Below, piece by piece: positions 37,796-49,945 of a stretch of DNA of 64,000 nt (within the stretch, counting starts at the first letter, position 1; every line of letters starts with the position of its first letter). The translations under genes were made by a program, and so were the position numbers. Below the pieces are notes generated by a model. The model was given only the letters and a program-made list of their open reading frames with translations, was not told the DNA's origin and did not search any database. Source of the DNA: Fennellomyces sp. T-0311 (Eukaryota > Mucoromycota > Mucoromycetes > Mucorales > Lichtheimiaceae); assembly GCA_025266875.1 (NCBI GenBank), contig JALLLT010000053.1, positions 222,847 through 286,846 on the forward strand, written 5' to 3'.

Positions 37796-38924
37796 GGGGT
37801 CGTATAATTTTGACGGTAAACTTTGACGGTAAAATCTGACGGTAATGCCGGAATTTCGCCGGACATCTACCGGACAAGTCCCCGGATTTTTACTACTACA
37901 ATTGCTATTTGTGGCCATGACGGTAAAAAATTGCCATACATGGCTCTGACGGTAAGTGGCGAAAGAAGTTTGATAGTAAATGTTCATTATGACAAATATA
38001 AGCACAATTGATTTACCATAATGTTTACTTGATACTATTGCTGTAATGGTTGGGAACTACTGCTTTACCAGCTGTAGTTAATATATGAGTAGTTGTATCC
38101 CGGCTTCTGTTGCACTGATTGCTTACTTCGTTAGGAATAATCACTTTAAGTTATATGCGTAGTTGGTATGATATTGCTGTTTCTGTGTGAACGAAGAAAT
38201 GAAATCGCTGTCATATACGCTATGTACCAGATTTTTAAAGTCGATGTTAAAACTATTTCTGAAGCTGCGCATTGCCAAGAGTTAAGCGGGCGTAGCAAGA
38301 GTTGGCATTATATCTTTCATGTTGTATAGCAAGTTACGGAAGAAGTATTTAAAAAGGAAATCCAGTGTAACTCCACTGGAAGTTGTCTCGCCGGAAACCT
38401 GGTTATGTTACCTTATCGTAGATGCACCACATTCATAGCTTCAACTTCGACTTTAAAATCTGACATAGCTTCTATATGACAGCGACTTCATTTCTTCGTT
38501 CACACAGAAACAGCAATATCATACCAACTACGCATATAACTTGAAGTGATTATTCCTAACGAAGTAAGCAATCAGTGCAACAGAAGCCGGGGTGCAACTA
38601 TTGATATATTGACTACAGCTGGTAAAGCAGTAGTTCCCAACCATTACAGCAATAGTATCAAGTAAACATTATGGTAAATCAATTGTGCTTATATTTGTCA
38701 TAATGAACATTTACCATCAAACTTCTTTCGTCACTTACCGGGAGAGCCATGTATGGCAATTTTTTACCGTCATGTATTCTACCGCCAACTTTTTTACCGT
38801 CAAAAAGTTACCGTCATGGCCACAAATAGCAATTGTGGTAGTAAAAATCCGGGGACTTGACCGGTAGATGTCCGGCGAAATTCCGGCATTACCGTCAGAT
38901 TTTACCGTCAAATTATACGACCCC
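37796..38924. mobile_element. Fold-back (long inverted repeat) transposon, Mutator-like
   Basis: An 1129-bp element bounded by GGGGTCGTATAATTT and its inverse, flanked by a perfect 9-bp duplication. Left arm about 37796-38255, right arm about 38425-38924: two inverted copies of 450-500 bp with roughly 90 percent identity by eye, separated by about 170 bases. It has no coding capacity. The outer part of each arm carries five exact copies of GACGGTAA, often as TGACGGTAA, in clusters, a likely transposase-binding array. The arms differ mostly in number of these units. The 9-bp duplication and long arms suggest a non-autonomous Mutator superfamily (MULE) element. The class is an inference; the structure is plain in the sequence. 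Confidence 0.85.
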
Positions 38925-38933
38925 AACAGCAAG
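38925..38933. repeat. Target site duplication, right copy (9 bp)
   Basis: Exact repeat of 37787-37795 (AACAGCAAG). Confidence 0.85.
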
Positions 38934-41119
38934 TAGTGCTACCGTAAGCAAATTTCATGATAATCGCTCTATATTAAAAACATAGAAAAGATTATACAGA
39001 CATATTGGTTAGAAATCTATGATAATGAACTGCACGGAAGTTAGTTAGTAGGACGACGAAATGATAACTGGGGTGTATCAAAAACGCCGGCACACAACAG
39101 ATTGTTGATGTTCTGAGCTGTCCGATAAAGCCAGCTATGTGCTCAAGCGCAAAATAATTTGTAATCGTCATACCCTAACGAACAGAACGATCAGTTTCTG
39201 TTTGGAGCTAAGCTTAAATTTCCCGGGCATGTGCATCTTTTCTTCGATGAGAAGTGTATCAGGCGACAAAACCAATTTCAGTTGAAATCACTATTCAAAA
39301 CTTTTCAATTGCATCATTAGCGAGTAGTAATCAATAATACCATGAAATTAGCCCTCATAATCATCGGAAAAATTATAAGCACGGCAAGAACGCCAAGTCG
39401 CTGTATCACTCAGTAAGCAACTTTTAAAGTTCAAAAAGCCGTAATCGATAGTTTCGCCAGAAAATGGACTTGAGCTTATTGACGCAATACCGTGATCTTT
39501 AGTCCGAGATGCCGTTGATTTTGAAACTTTATGTTTTGCTGTTGCGGGAAAAAGATAAGAAAGAAGCGACTGACACTCCCCCTTTTCCTTTTCTTTAATG
39601 GTGACTACTACGTTCCAGCCCTTTCCCTCTTAATACAAGGTTTTTCATCTTACAGTATTGCCGGGCAATCAAATTTCTGAGACTTACCGGAGTACATATG
39701 AAAAGAAGTATGTACGACACACAGTCTTCCGTTCCAAAAAAAGCAATACCCCGAACATCGGACCAAGTCCAGGAGGAAGTACTACCTGGAACAATTGGGG
39801 CTTTAAAAAAATACTTCATGTAGCGAAGGACAATATGGTATCGGTTATCAAACATATAATAAATCAGAAACTGTTTCACTATCATTAACAAGTGATGTCT
39901 TGAAAAGGCTGATGGTTATGAAACCCAGCAAGTTACCAGGCGCAGGGAGCCAACGATTTTTCTTTTTTAGAGTTTCCCAGCAAGGAAATAACTGCTTACG
40001 TACATTACCCTGAAGTCACCAGGGTGCTTCCCATCCCACGGTGCTCGTTCAAAAATGTATCGATCCGGAAGATTGTTAGGTATTAGGTAAACTCTGTGGA
40101 ACCTTGTGCAGGTAACTCTTTGAAACAAAGATGTAACAGAAAATGAAGCAGATCAACCCAACATGACGTACTGAAGCATGTACCCCGGAATATATTGAGA
40201 CCCCAACCGAAGGCACCTAGGAGACCCATTACTTCCCTGCGATCATTCCGCCACGTCCCTCGATCGGCTGGTGAAGTTTAGGTGAGACAACGGAAAAACA
40301 GAAGTGCACGCATATCCTCAGCAAAACAACCCCATTTTTAGAGCGGAATGGTCTGGGTAACAGCGATAATATTGGCACTGTAAATGACTTTTTGATCGGC
40401 CAGATCCGCTTTGAATATCGAAGTAAGATATCAGTAGATCGACATACTCAATATTTTCGTCTGGCACGCCTTTTATTGTGTCGTTTACTGTCTAGGGCCA
40501 CTTGTGCTAATGTCGTAGTTTTATAAACGGACCCTGTACGCTTATATCTAATAGGAGATAAAAAAGACATACTTCAGCTAAAATAAAAAAGGTTGAGGAT
40601 CAAGTGGTCTGTATTTCAAAAAGAGGATGCACAAAAAATATTCTGGTCACAGGTAAGTGCGGGAACAAACAAATGCAATCCTCACTTATTATCCTTCAAT
40701 GACAATATTCTACCTGTATGATAACAAAAGTACAAATGAAGCCTTTGGTACGTGGGGACAAGGTATATCTTTTTTCAGGGAATGATACATATACGGGCAA
40801 ATGTCTCACAATGTTTTGTATAAAAATGGAACGGATGGGAAAGGAAGTGATTGGAGCTCTCTCACTGCCCGCCGCTCACACGCCAGGGTTTTACTAGATT
40901 AGGAAGGGGGATCCGATGGATCCCGCGGAGGGGCCTTTAAACGATGGGCTAGGATTTGGCGGTAAATGTGGGGAAAGAAGCGGAGTGTGAGGATCAACGC
41001 GGCGTGACCCGGTGGGGCATGGAATTCGGTACTAACTAGTGGAAAAAAATGGACTCAGAGACATATAAAAGCCAGTTATAATTTCCAATTTGTGTTTACC
41101 TCACCATCTTTGAGTCACT
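38934..41119. other. Intergenic region with promoter of the MFS gene
   Basis: No gene seen in about 2.2 kb. The last 300 bases are GC-richer than the rest and promoter-like: GGATCCGATGGATCC (an inverted repeat, about 40908-40922), several GTGGGG/GGGG motifs and a TATA box (41063-41070) about 50 bases before the start codon. Confidence 0.5.
41063..41070 (+). promoter_or_regulatory. TATA box of the MFS symporter gene
   Basis: ATATAAAA 50 bases before the ATG at 41120, in a good position for a fungal core promoter. Confidence 0.6.
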
Positions 41120-42891
41120 ATGGAGAAAGATCAGCGGATCGAAGCTCGAGATGTTGAGAGCCTGTCTCGGACTAGCAGCCGACATACAGAACAAGAACAT
41201 ATGCCTGGGATCCTCACGGCTGAAGAGCTCGAAATTCAAAAGAAGCTTGTTCGTAAACTCGACTGGAGACTTATGATTTGGGCGTAAGATACTATCTATA
41301 TTGATTCTTCTAATCGATCTGTATTTAATGGAATATATGTTAATAGTTTTTTCGCCTACTGGGCAAATGGTCTTGATCGAAACAACATGCGTAAGTAACT
41401 AATATTATAAACCATAAAATGCAATTCTTCTAACGAAAATTTGATTTAACAGCCAACGCTTATACCAATGGTATGAAGGAAGACCTTGATCTTGAAAGTT
41501 CTGCCTACAATTGGGCTATTACCATGTTTTTCATCGGCTATGTTATGTATGTATATCACGACCTTCACGTTTTGGAACAAATGCTCAACCATTATATGCA
41601 TCTAGTCTCCAGATCCCTGCAAATATGATCATCACAAAAGTGCGACCGAGTATCATGTTACCGGCTGTCGTCGTCACATGGGGCGCTATAGTCTGCTTTA
41701 TGGCCCTTGTCAAGAACCACAGTGCCCTTTACGGCTTACGTATTCTTCTTGGTTTCGCCGAAGCTGTAAGTAAAATAATAAGAGAGAAAAAAAATACAGG
41801 GGCTAACAACTTTTTTAAATAGCCTTTTTACCCTGGTATGGTCTTTTTGCTTGGTAACTGGTACACTCGTCAGGAACTTGGTACCCGCACTGCCTTCTTC
41901 GTTGCTGGTTCACAATGTAAGTTTAATTCATACTACTACAGTTTTGTGAATTTCATCTGACTAAATAATATCTACAGTTTCCGGTGCCTTTAGTGGCTTG
42001 ATTTCCGGTGCAATTGCTCAGACCCTTGATGGTGCTCATGGCATGCGTGGCTGGAAGTGGCTGTTTATTATTGAAGGTCTTATCGGTGTTGTCATTGGTG
42101 TTGCCGGTTTCTTCTTGATCCCTGACTACCCACACAATACTCGCTTCATTCTGAATGAACAACGCACTATCGCCGTCAAACGTCTCGAAATGCAAGGCAA
42201 GAAGGTCATTGCTACTGGTCTCAACATGACTACCTTGCGCAACGTCGCAACCACTCCTTATATCTACCTGTTCATCTTGATCTTCACCTGTATGCAGCTT
42301 GGTATGGGTATCCTTCAACAATTTGCCATTATTCTTCGCGAATCCGGATACGATGCCTCCTTCGCCAACTATATGACTGTACCAGTCTGGTGTCTCGCTG
42401 CTGTTGTTATCGTCACTCAAGGATATCTCTCTGATAAATACAGCAAACGTCACTGGCACATCCAAGCTGGTGCACTCTGGACTCTTATCTGGTACATCTT
42501 GCTCGTTGCTGTCAAGGGTGGAAACGTCCCTATCCCATTGCTTTACGTCTGTGTCTACATGGTTGTACCTGTCCTCGGTATCTCGCCTATCATGATGACA
42601 TGGAACAATGAAATTCATCAGTGCGATCCTGAAACTCGCGCCTTGGCCATCGCTATGGTCAACGCCATCGGTAACCTGGCACCTAACTTTATTAATGTTG
42701 CTGCATGGACAGTGACCCAGGCTCCCGCTTTCCGCATTGGCAAGATCGTAACTACCGCAACCACAGGTGCCATGATGGTTTTATGCCTTATTGTCTACCT
42801 CCTTGAAGAAAAGAAGATTCTGCTTCCCAAGGCCCAGCAGCGCGTTGAAACTGAAAGCGTGAACAAAAAGGAAGTTGAGGATGCAGAATAA
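41120..42891 (+). CDS. MFS anion:cation symporter (Dal5/Tna1-like vitamin or organic-anion permease)
   Basis: Six exons (41120-41283, 41347-41390, 41453-41546, 41606-41765, 41823-41916, 41978-42891) give about 489 residues with 12 membrane segments. Family signatures: LVRKLDWRLMIWA before the first helix, LDRNNMPNAYTNGM after it, the ILQIPANMIITKVRPS loop, LRILLGFAEAPFYPGMVFLLGNWY, and a large central loop with FLIPDYPHNTRFL-type sequence (IPDYPHNTRFI). These fit the anion:cation symporter family, which carries allantoate, nicotinate, pantothenate or biotin with protons across the plasma membrane. The substrate cannot be read from sequence. The charged tail (KKEVEDAE) is cytoplasmic. The gene looks intact. 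Confidence 0.85.
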
Positions 42892-45248
42892 GTAATCCCA
42901 CAACCCCTATTCGTTCAGCATTCTGTACTATATACTATATACTGTGCTTAGTATAATCCTGTAAATATTTTATGAAATAAGAAAAAACAAGTCTCGTTAT
43001 AATTATGCAGATTTTTGGTCATTGTTTCCACCCTTTCACAAGCCAAGTATATTTGGCTATTCCTGGCCTTTGTGCTCGAAAGAGGATTATTAATCGAAAA
43101 GGGCATGACTCCAAAAAGTCAGACGAGAGGAAAACTGTCGCGTGATCAAGCGTAGCACTTTCCCAGAGCACCATAGTTTCTGGGCTGGCACCTGATTTTT
43201 GGAGTAATGGCTTTAAAAAATATTTCCGAGTTTTATAATCCGAGCGAATAAGAGAGGCCGTGCTTATAGGCTGTGTCAAACATTTTTGTCAAGGACAGCT
43301 TCTATTTTGATGTTCTCAGGTCTTCGAGAGAAACTTGGATCACCGGATAAGCGATATACACATCTCTTATACTTACCATTAATTTTTTCACAGAAGTTCC
43401 AAGTCGCATGGCTCAGTTGAGACCCCAGAACATAGCTACATTGGATTTTGACAAGTTCTATAGTTAGGAGCCAACGTATTACGGTGCTGTTGCTCAAGTA
43501 ATATGCTGTAAAATTCAACCGAGTGCAAGAAAAGAAGAATGACACCACACTTAAAAAAATGTCCTATTCAATAGAGCCGCTGTAAAATTTGGATACATGC
43601 CTGATCATGTACGATATTAGAGGAATCCAGCCCATAAGATTATAATCATAAGAGAAATCTGTTTCCATATGAGCGTAATAACAAGATAACTATGTTTTTC
43701 TTTGATAGCTTTGTAAAAAGTTATCTTACAACTGCTGTGTACCTTGGAAGGCACAAACGTCTGCTACGCAAAAAATAATCGAACAGCCAACTTGACGGTA
43801 TTGTATGTTTATGATCTTATGGAGGTTCACTGAGCTCCCCTATTATAGTCTCTAAAGGTTATGCACTTTACCACATATTACATGACCTTGAAATAAGAAA
43901 TTGGTGGTCATGACGACAACATATGAGCATGACATCGGGGTTCGTTGCGATTTCCTTGTAATACTCAGAAAAGACATAGGATCGTGTACCAGCAAATGTA
44001 CGTACTAACGAGCTAATTGGGTGTTTATGTCGGAAATTGGTAAAAGTACACATAGCGAAGTACTATCAATATAACCGACGCACTAGTGATCACTGCTGGT
44101 ACATCGGCAACAAAATCATGAAACCTGCTTGGAAGAAAAAGCGCTCATTGACGAATTTCTTTTCTTTTTCGTCCAAGTCACAGCTCTTCAATATTGACAT
44201 ACCCAATCACAAATCGTATCGTGTACTCTTAACATTCGACAATATCACTTTTATAGTATGTATTTAAAGCAAGCTTTCGCTGAATGAAACTAGGAACACT
44301 ATGAAATGATGTCTCGCTATACTTGCGACTGGAAATATCATCAGCTCAAGCAAAGTTGTACGTTATACTGATAGAATAGAATACACTGGTCCTTAAATCC
44401 AAGGATATGGTGAACGTGGGGTTATTAAGGATCTGATTCTGGATTTTACTACCCGTCTCAATAAAGGTGTCTTGATATGTCCAGGATTTTTTACAAAATC
44501 AAAGCCAAGGATTAATATTGAATGTACGGCTTACTGGACAAAGTGATCTCCATGAACGAAGTCGGCACATCACGGCACATTAAAGCCTGTAAAATCATAA
44601 GGAAGTTCATAATACTCATGGTTGTACAGGAGAATACATTACGTACATTCGCTTTCTCAAAAAAGTTAACAATGTTAATACGGTTATTCTCTATTTATTA
44701 GCAATATAATCAATGCTTGTTATTCATGATGGGTTATAATTAAACCGATCAGTTTGTGTGTAATTTATAAAACTAGTCCTATTATTATTGAGCTGAAAGG
44801 AAACACGGGAACGAATTGATAGGATGAGTAATGGCAGAGCGCACCCACTGAGGAACACGCATGTAGATTAGACAATTATTTGAATGACTCCCCTAGCTGG
44901 CTGATTATTTTGCTGAGCAGAAACTCAAGGTTCTGATATAGAAATGTGATGAAAAAGGCGTAAAGCTAAAATGCCCCTTACTCCCTGTATAGGTGGAGAT
45001 GATGAAGAGCCGTCTTATGCTATGCACATCTTGGATATATCACATTCAGACGTACTGATCGCATACTTTACGAGTAATATTAACCAATCGGCAAGTCAGT
45101 AATCGCAAGTCTGTTGTCATATTTCGAGCTCGAAAACTGATAATAGCAGTGGGATAATTCAGTAAATGTCTATAACATCATAGAAATATCAGTGCATTTT
45201 ATTAAGGAGCCATTGATGACTGCGTAATAGATGTATTGGCTAGTTGTA
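42892..45248. other. Intergenic region, no gene seen
   Basis: About 2.4 kb, AT-rich, between the 3' ends of the MFS symporter (plus) and glutaryl-CoA dehydrogenase (minus). Short frames only; no repeat structure recognised. Confidence 0.5.
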
Positions 45249-46987
45249 TTAATTGGAAAAGGCGGAAATGCCGGTGATAGCTTTACCGAGGATCAGACTG
45301 TGCATATTCTTCGTTCCTTCGTAACTCACTATGACCCTTCATTAGAAAACACTACTTTTTTCTTTTCAATAAAAAAAACTTACCAACGCTTTCTAAGTTG
45401 CACAAATGACGCATGATGTGATATTCATCAACAATTCCGTTGCCACCCAACATATCGCGGCATTCACGAACAATTTGCAAAGCCTTGACGGATGAATTAC
45501 GCTTCATCATTGAGATCATTTGAGGAGCTGCCTTTCCTTGGTCCTTAAGACGGCCAACTTGAAGGCAAGCTTGGAGAGCCAACGCAATCTTTATAGATAG
45601 ACCATTAGTATTTTTTTCTCTTAGCACTGACCGAAATTAAAAGAATATTTACCTCAGTATGAGCCTCGGCAAGCTTCTCTTGAATCAGCTGGTTGGCTGC
45701 AATAGGTCTGCCAAATTGTTTGCGTTCAACGGTATAGTTTCTGGCAACTTGGAGGGAGGCTTCAGCAGCTCCAAGAGCACCCCACGCGATACCAAAGCGT
45801 GCGTTGTTCAGACAGCCAAATGGCCCACTCAGACCCTTGGCACCTGGAAGCATATTCTCTACGGGAATACGAACATCATCCATCATTACCATGCCGGTAA
45901 TAGAGGCCCGCAACGAGAACTTTCCGTTGATGACGGGTGTTTCCAAGCCAGGGGTACCCTAATTTCAGTGTTAATCACCCTGTTGACGACTTATCCAGCT
46001 GAAAAAAAAAAAAGACATGAACCTTTTCCACGATAAAGCCACGCACGGCACCGTCCTCATCCAGATTCTTTGCCCACACCAGAATAATATCAGCAATGGG
46101 AGCCATTGTGATCCAGGTCTTGCTTCCGTTGAGAACGTAGTGATCACCTTCTTTACGTGCGGTTGTCTCCATACTGGCCGGATCTGACCCGTGGTTGGGT
46201 TCCGTTAATCCGAAACTGCAGAGCGTGGTGCCCTTGGCTGGTGTACAAAAAGAGTCATGAGCAACTGGATAGTTTTTTTTTAATTTACCCTTTCTCACTG
46301 TACCTAAGCCTGGAAGATACTTTTGCTTTTGCTCTTCGGTGCCGTATGTATTAATGGGATGCATGACTAAAGAAGAAACCACGGACATGGCAGAACGATA
46401 TCCCGAATCAACCCTGTATGACAGATCAATTTTCACAGGCTTTCTCACACCAAACGGTCACCGTACCTCTCGACTTCGCGAGTAACCAAGCCATAGGCGA
46501 CAGAAGATGCACCAGCACAGCCGTAACCTTCAATGGTAGAGCCGAGCAGTCCGAGTTCACCCATTTCCGCCAAGACCTCGGGATCAAACTCTTTTTGTTT
46601 ATAGCAGAAGTTAATCAATCACTGAGGGTCCTTTGTGTAACAACAATCATGGATTCAACTCACTTTCGTTCCTGAATGCATCGACAGCGCGGGGCAATAG
46701 CTTTTCCTGACAGTAGTTCCTTGCTGTATCTCTAGATTTGTATGTGCTTTAGTAACTTTTCTCGACCGTTTTGATTGTTTATGGCAGTTCACCAAAATGG
46801 GAATGTACCTCATGAGACGCTCTTCATCTGTCAAAAGCGATTCGAGGTTCAGTGGATCCTCCCAGTCGTATTTGACGTATGTGTTGGATAAGGCGCCGCG
46901 CATGGCAGCAGAGTTCGAGAACGCGCGTGCCAGACGACGTTGAGTAGCGAAAGCCGAGTTTAACAAAAGCGCACGTCGTGCCAACAT
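45249..46987 (-). CDS. GCDH: Glutaryl-CoA dehydrogenase, mitochondrial
   Basis: Eight exons (46987-46809, 46731-46664, 46590-46467, 46413-46304, 46237-46023, 45958-45653, 45588-45384, 45328-45249) give about 428 residues, close to the animal enzyme. It oxidises and decarboxylates glutaryl-CoA to crotonyl-CoA in lysine and tryptophan breakdown, passing electrons to ETF. The start [20 protein letters not shown] is a mitochondrial presequence. Signatures match GCDH over other acyl-CoA dehydrogenases: [85 protein letters not shown], and the C-terminal catalytic-base region [18 protein letters not shown]. The last exon is short and easily missed; I placed it by its YEGT block. The gene looks intact. 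Confidence 0.92.
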
Positions 46988-47195
46988 GATAAAGAAAGAT
47001 GCAACGGATGAAAGAGAAAACAAATCAAGTTTATGTAGTAGTTTTGAAACGCAACTTCTCACGGACTAGCAAAGTTTGATGCAGTTTTCCCATGCTTTCT
47101 TTTAGATAGATACTGTTTGGTATGAACACAATCAATGCGGTTGAACTATGAACAAAATGATGATTCGGATACTACTACTGTTCTGCGTATTGCTA

Positions 47196-49213
47196 CTACC
47201 ACTGTTTAAAATGGCCCCACAATGCATTTGGTTTGTCTGCACCCCATGAAGGGTCCTTGACGTAGCTCTCTGCACCCGGAGGATGATGATGATGGTGATG
47301 CTTAGTATGCTTATGCGTGTTCCACCCAACGGATCCCCCCTTCTGCTTCTTCTTCTGATTCGATTGCTCGCCGTGCGCACAGGCTAGCTTCTGGAATGAG
47401 GATGCCGATGGTGGAGAGGGAGGCGCATTGGGCTTGCTTCGCCTACCTTGACTTTCATGCGAAAGATGACGACCATTCACGCAACTACCATTGTTATTGC
47501 CGTTATTGTTGCTGCCCTTGTTCATAGTAAGCTTTCTGCTGCTATTCCTGCGCCTTCGTCCCGACCCGCGCGGATGGTCGTTGTGGTCGGCATTGGGGAG
47601 CTCCTGGGCCAGATCATCCATGACAAAAACGCCCTCCTGGTTGTAAACCGGCGACGTCCCGCTTTTGTTGGTATTGATCCTCGGATGATTACCTCTGACT
47701 GATGGGCGTCGCTGCTGCCTGTTGCTGTTACGACGGTTGTTGTTATTTTTCTCGTTATTTTTCTCGCCAGTAAGATGTGGTGGCGGTTGCTGCTGCTGCT
47801 GCTGTGGTTGCTTTGGGCAATGGTGCTGGTGATGATGCTGTTGCGCTGCCAACCGCTGGTCTTCGCTGTTGCTATGCTGGACCAAATGAGACCACTCGCT
47901 ACTCGGGTTGAGAGAGTCGCGTAACAGACATCGCAGGTAATCATAATCTGGCTGATCACTAAACCGAAGACAGCGCGAATACTCGATAAACTGGAGAATG
48001 CCTCGAGGCAACCCAGCACACAGATCATTGACAGGTGTTTCTTCCTTGAGCTCCTTCATGCGGTCCCAGCCTGCTTTGGAATTACGGGCCTGAATACCGG
48101 TCCAGGGCAACGAGCCGAGTATGAGATCCAAAAGCAGATACCCCAGGCTCTCGATGTCGTCACGTCGAGCATGGATCTTGCCTCGATGGACGTTCAGAGA
48201 TGCATAGCGCGCAGTACCGGTCTTGTTCTTGATGCGACGCTTGCTTTGGGGATAGGGCTTGTTTGTTGCTGGGTTTCGCCAGAAAGTGGCAAGACCAAAA
48301 TCAACGGCTGACAATTTTGGAGGATTTGTGATACCCCATGTGTCGAAAATCTCTTGACACGAGGGCTTGGGACTGTAGCTGCCGTTGGCGCTGTGTGGCA
48401 GCTCATACTCTGGCAGATGGAACTGTGCCGGGAGCAAAAAGTTGTCTGGCTTGATATCCCGGTAAACAATGCCACGGCTGTGGATGTGCTCCAGGATAGA
48501 TATCTAATGGGCCGCGTTAATTTCGGTTCCTTCGGATGGCTGGGCAGAAACCCGCTTACCATTTGGCACCCGAGCTCGACGATAATCTCCAGAGGGATGT
48601 ACGACACCGCCTGCCGCAACTCCCTCAAGGACGGGCCCAGCAGATCAATGACGATACAGGCAAAGTCGTCGTGCTCTCCATACCACTGGCATTGCGGGAT
48701 CCCTCCTGCATGGCCGGGAATTTGGCTTAGCGCGAGTACTACGGCATGCGTGTGGAAATCACTTACGTCCTCCGGCCAGGATGTCGTACATGATGCTCTC
48801 ATGCTTGAGCTGCGGGGAGCGGGAGTCGAGGGGCTCGCGCTTGATGGCATAGCGACGGCGGGTGTCAATATCTTGCGCTATACAAACTAATGTCACGATA
48901 CACAAGAAAAATTTATCACGAGGTTTGGGGCCACCAACCGACCTTCAAAAACTTCGCCGAATGAGCCCTCGCCGATCCGGGACAGCACGAGCCACTGGTC
49001 GCCCACAAGAACGTCACGGCTGCTGGTGCTTAGCGTGCTGTCAAGCGAGGATGCCCCGATGCTACTGTGGGGCTGTCTGTGTTTATGCGGCGGAGAAGGA
49101 GGCAGCGGTGTGTACGACGGTACCATGGGAGCTGATTGGATCGCATGGGGCTTCGAGTGCTTCTGCCCACCACCACCGCTAGTGGGCTTGCGAATCGAGT
49201 ACACTGTGGTCAT
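47196..49213 (-). CDS. Casein kinase 1-like protein kinase with His/Gln-rich tail
   Basis: Four exons (49213-48943, 48877-48767, 48705-48560, 48503-47196) give about 611 residues. Kinase features: glycine loop IGEGSFGEVF, catalytic Lys in YAIKREP, LLGPSLREL (CK1 type), HSRGIVYRDIKPDNFLL, DFGLA in place of DFG-M/L, and GTARYASLNVHRGK followed by RRDDIESLGYLLLDLILGSLPW, a CK1 hallmark lacking the usual APE. The YRD in place of HRD is common in Yck-type CK1. About 65 residues of Pro/Ser-rich sequence precede the kinase. The tail of about 250 residues is low complexity: QHHHQHH, a run of seven glutamines, Asn-rich stretches and HHHHHHPPG. CK1 kinases act in membrane, cell-cycle and nutrient signalling. 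No C-terminal prenyl or palmitoyl Cys motif is seen. Confidence 0.85.
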
Positions 49214-49945
49214 GCTTTGAAAATGCGCGTGGTCAAAGCGGAAGAGGGGTAAGGGGAGTCGAAATCCGCCAGTCGAAATGGAGATCCAATGTCGTTAGGA
49301 AGGCTTGTTTTGCTGTAAGGAACGTCGTCTTGCAATTAACGAAAACCGAAACCAACAATAAACGTGCCGTTGAGTCAATCCGCAGGAATGGAGTAAAGAA
49401 AAAGAAGCTAGTCTTCCTTCTCTTTCTTCTGGCCCTGTTGCGAACGACCAACAACCGCTTGGAGGGTAGAAGGACAAGAAGCTGCAAAGTAATCTCCCTT
49501 GGCTCTTTACACTACGGCGATCGTATAGCAAAGAGGACGGACTAGTTTCCGGGAAAGTAAGCGTTTTAATAGTAAAGGGCAAAAGGTCGGCTGCAAGTGC
49601 GGGAAGTGGTGTGAGAAAGGAAGAAAGCGGGGTGTCGTCGACTCAAGTCAAGCGAGAAAAATCCAGTAGGGCGGCACACAACCAATTATAATGGTGGTCT
49701 GATTGCCCTTATAAGAAGATGCGCTTTTTGCCTTTACGTCAGTGCTACGAAAGCTTAATTGCTCGCCCATCCACGCCTACGCTGCCCTCGCAAGTCTAGC
49801 ATTCCTTACCATGCACCCTGTCGACCCGCTCCCCGTACAAGGAGCCTCCACGTAACACACATCAAAGTGACAAGCAAGTGATCCCACTGCCAGAACTGCG
49901 GCAATGTTTCACGTCCCAATTCCGACAACATAACACCCTCTTATT
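49214..49945. promoter_or_regulatory. Promoter region of the CK1-like kinase
   Basis: About 730 bases upstream of the minus-strand kinase and 3' of the second MFS gene. Purine-rich on the plus strand near 49395-49430. No gene supported. Confidence 0.45.

Noticed and set aside
37823..38867. Two similar short frames in the fold-back element
   Set aside because: They are the two arms of the inverted repeat read in opposite directions, not genes.
41953..42618. 221-codon minus-strand frame
   Set aside because: Antisense shadow of the last large exon of the MFS symporter.
48354..48890. 178-codon plus-strand frame
   Set aside because: Antisense to the kinase domain of the CK1-like gene; only a shadow.
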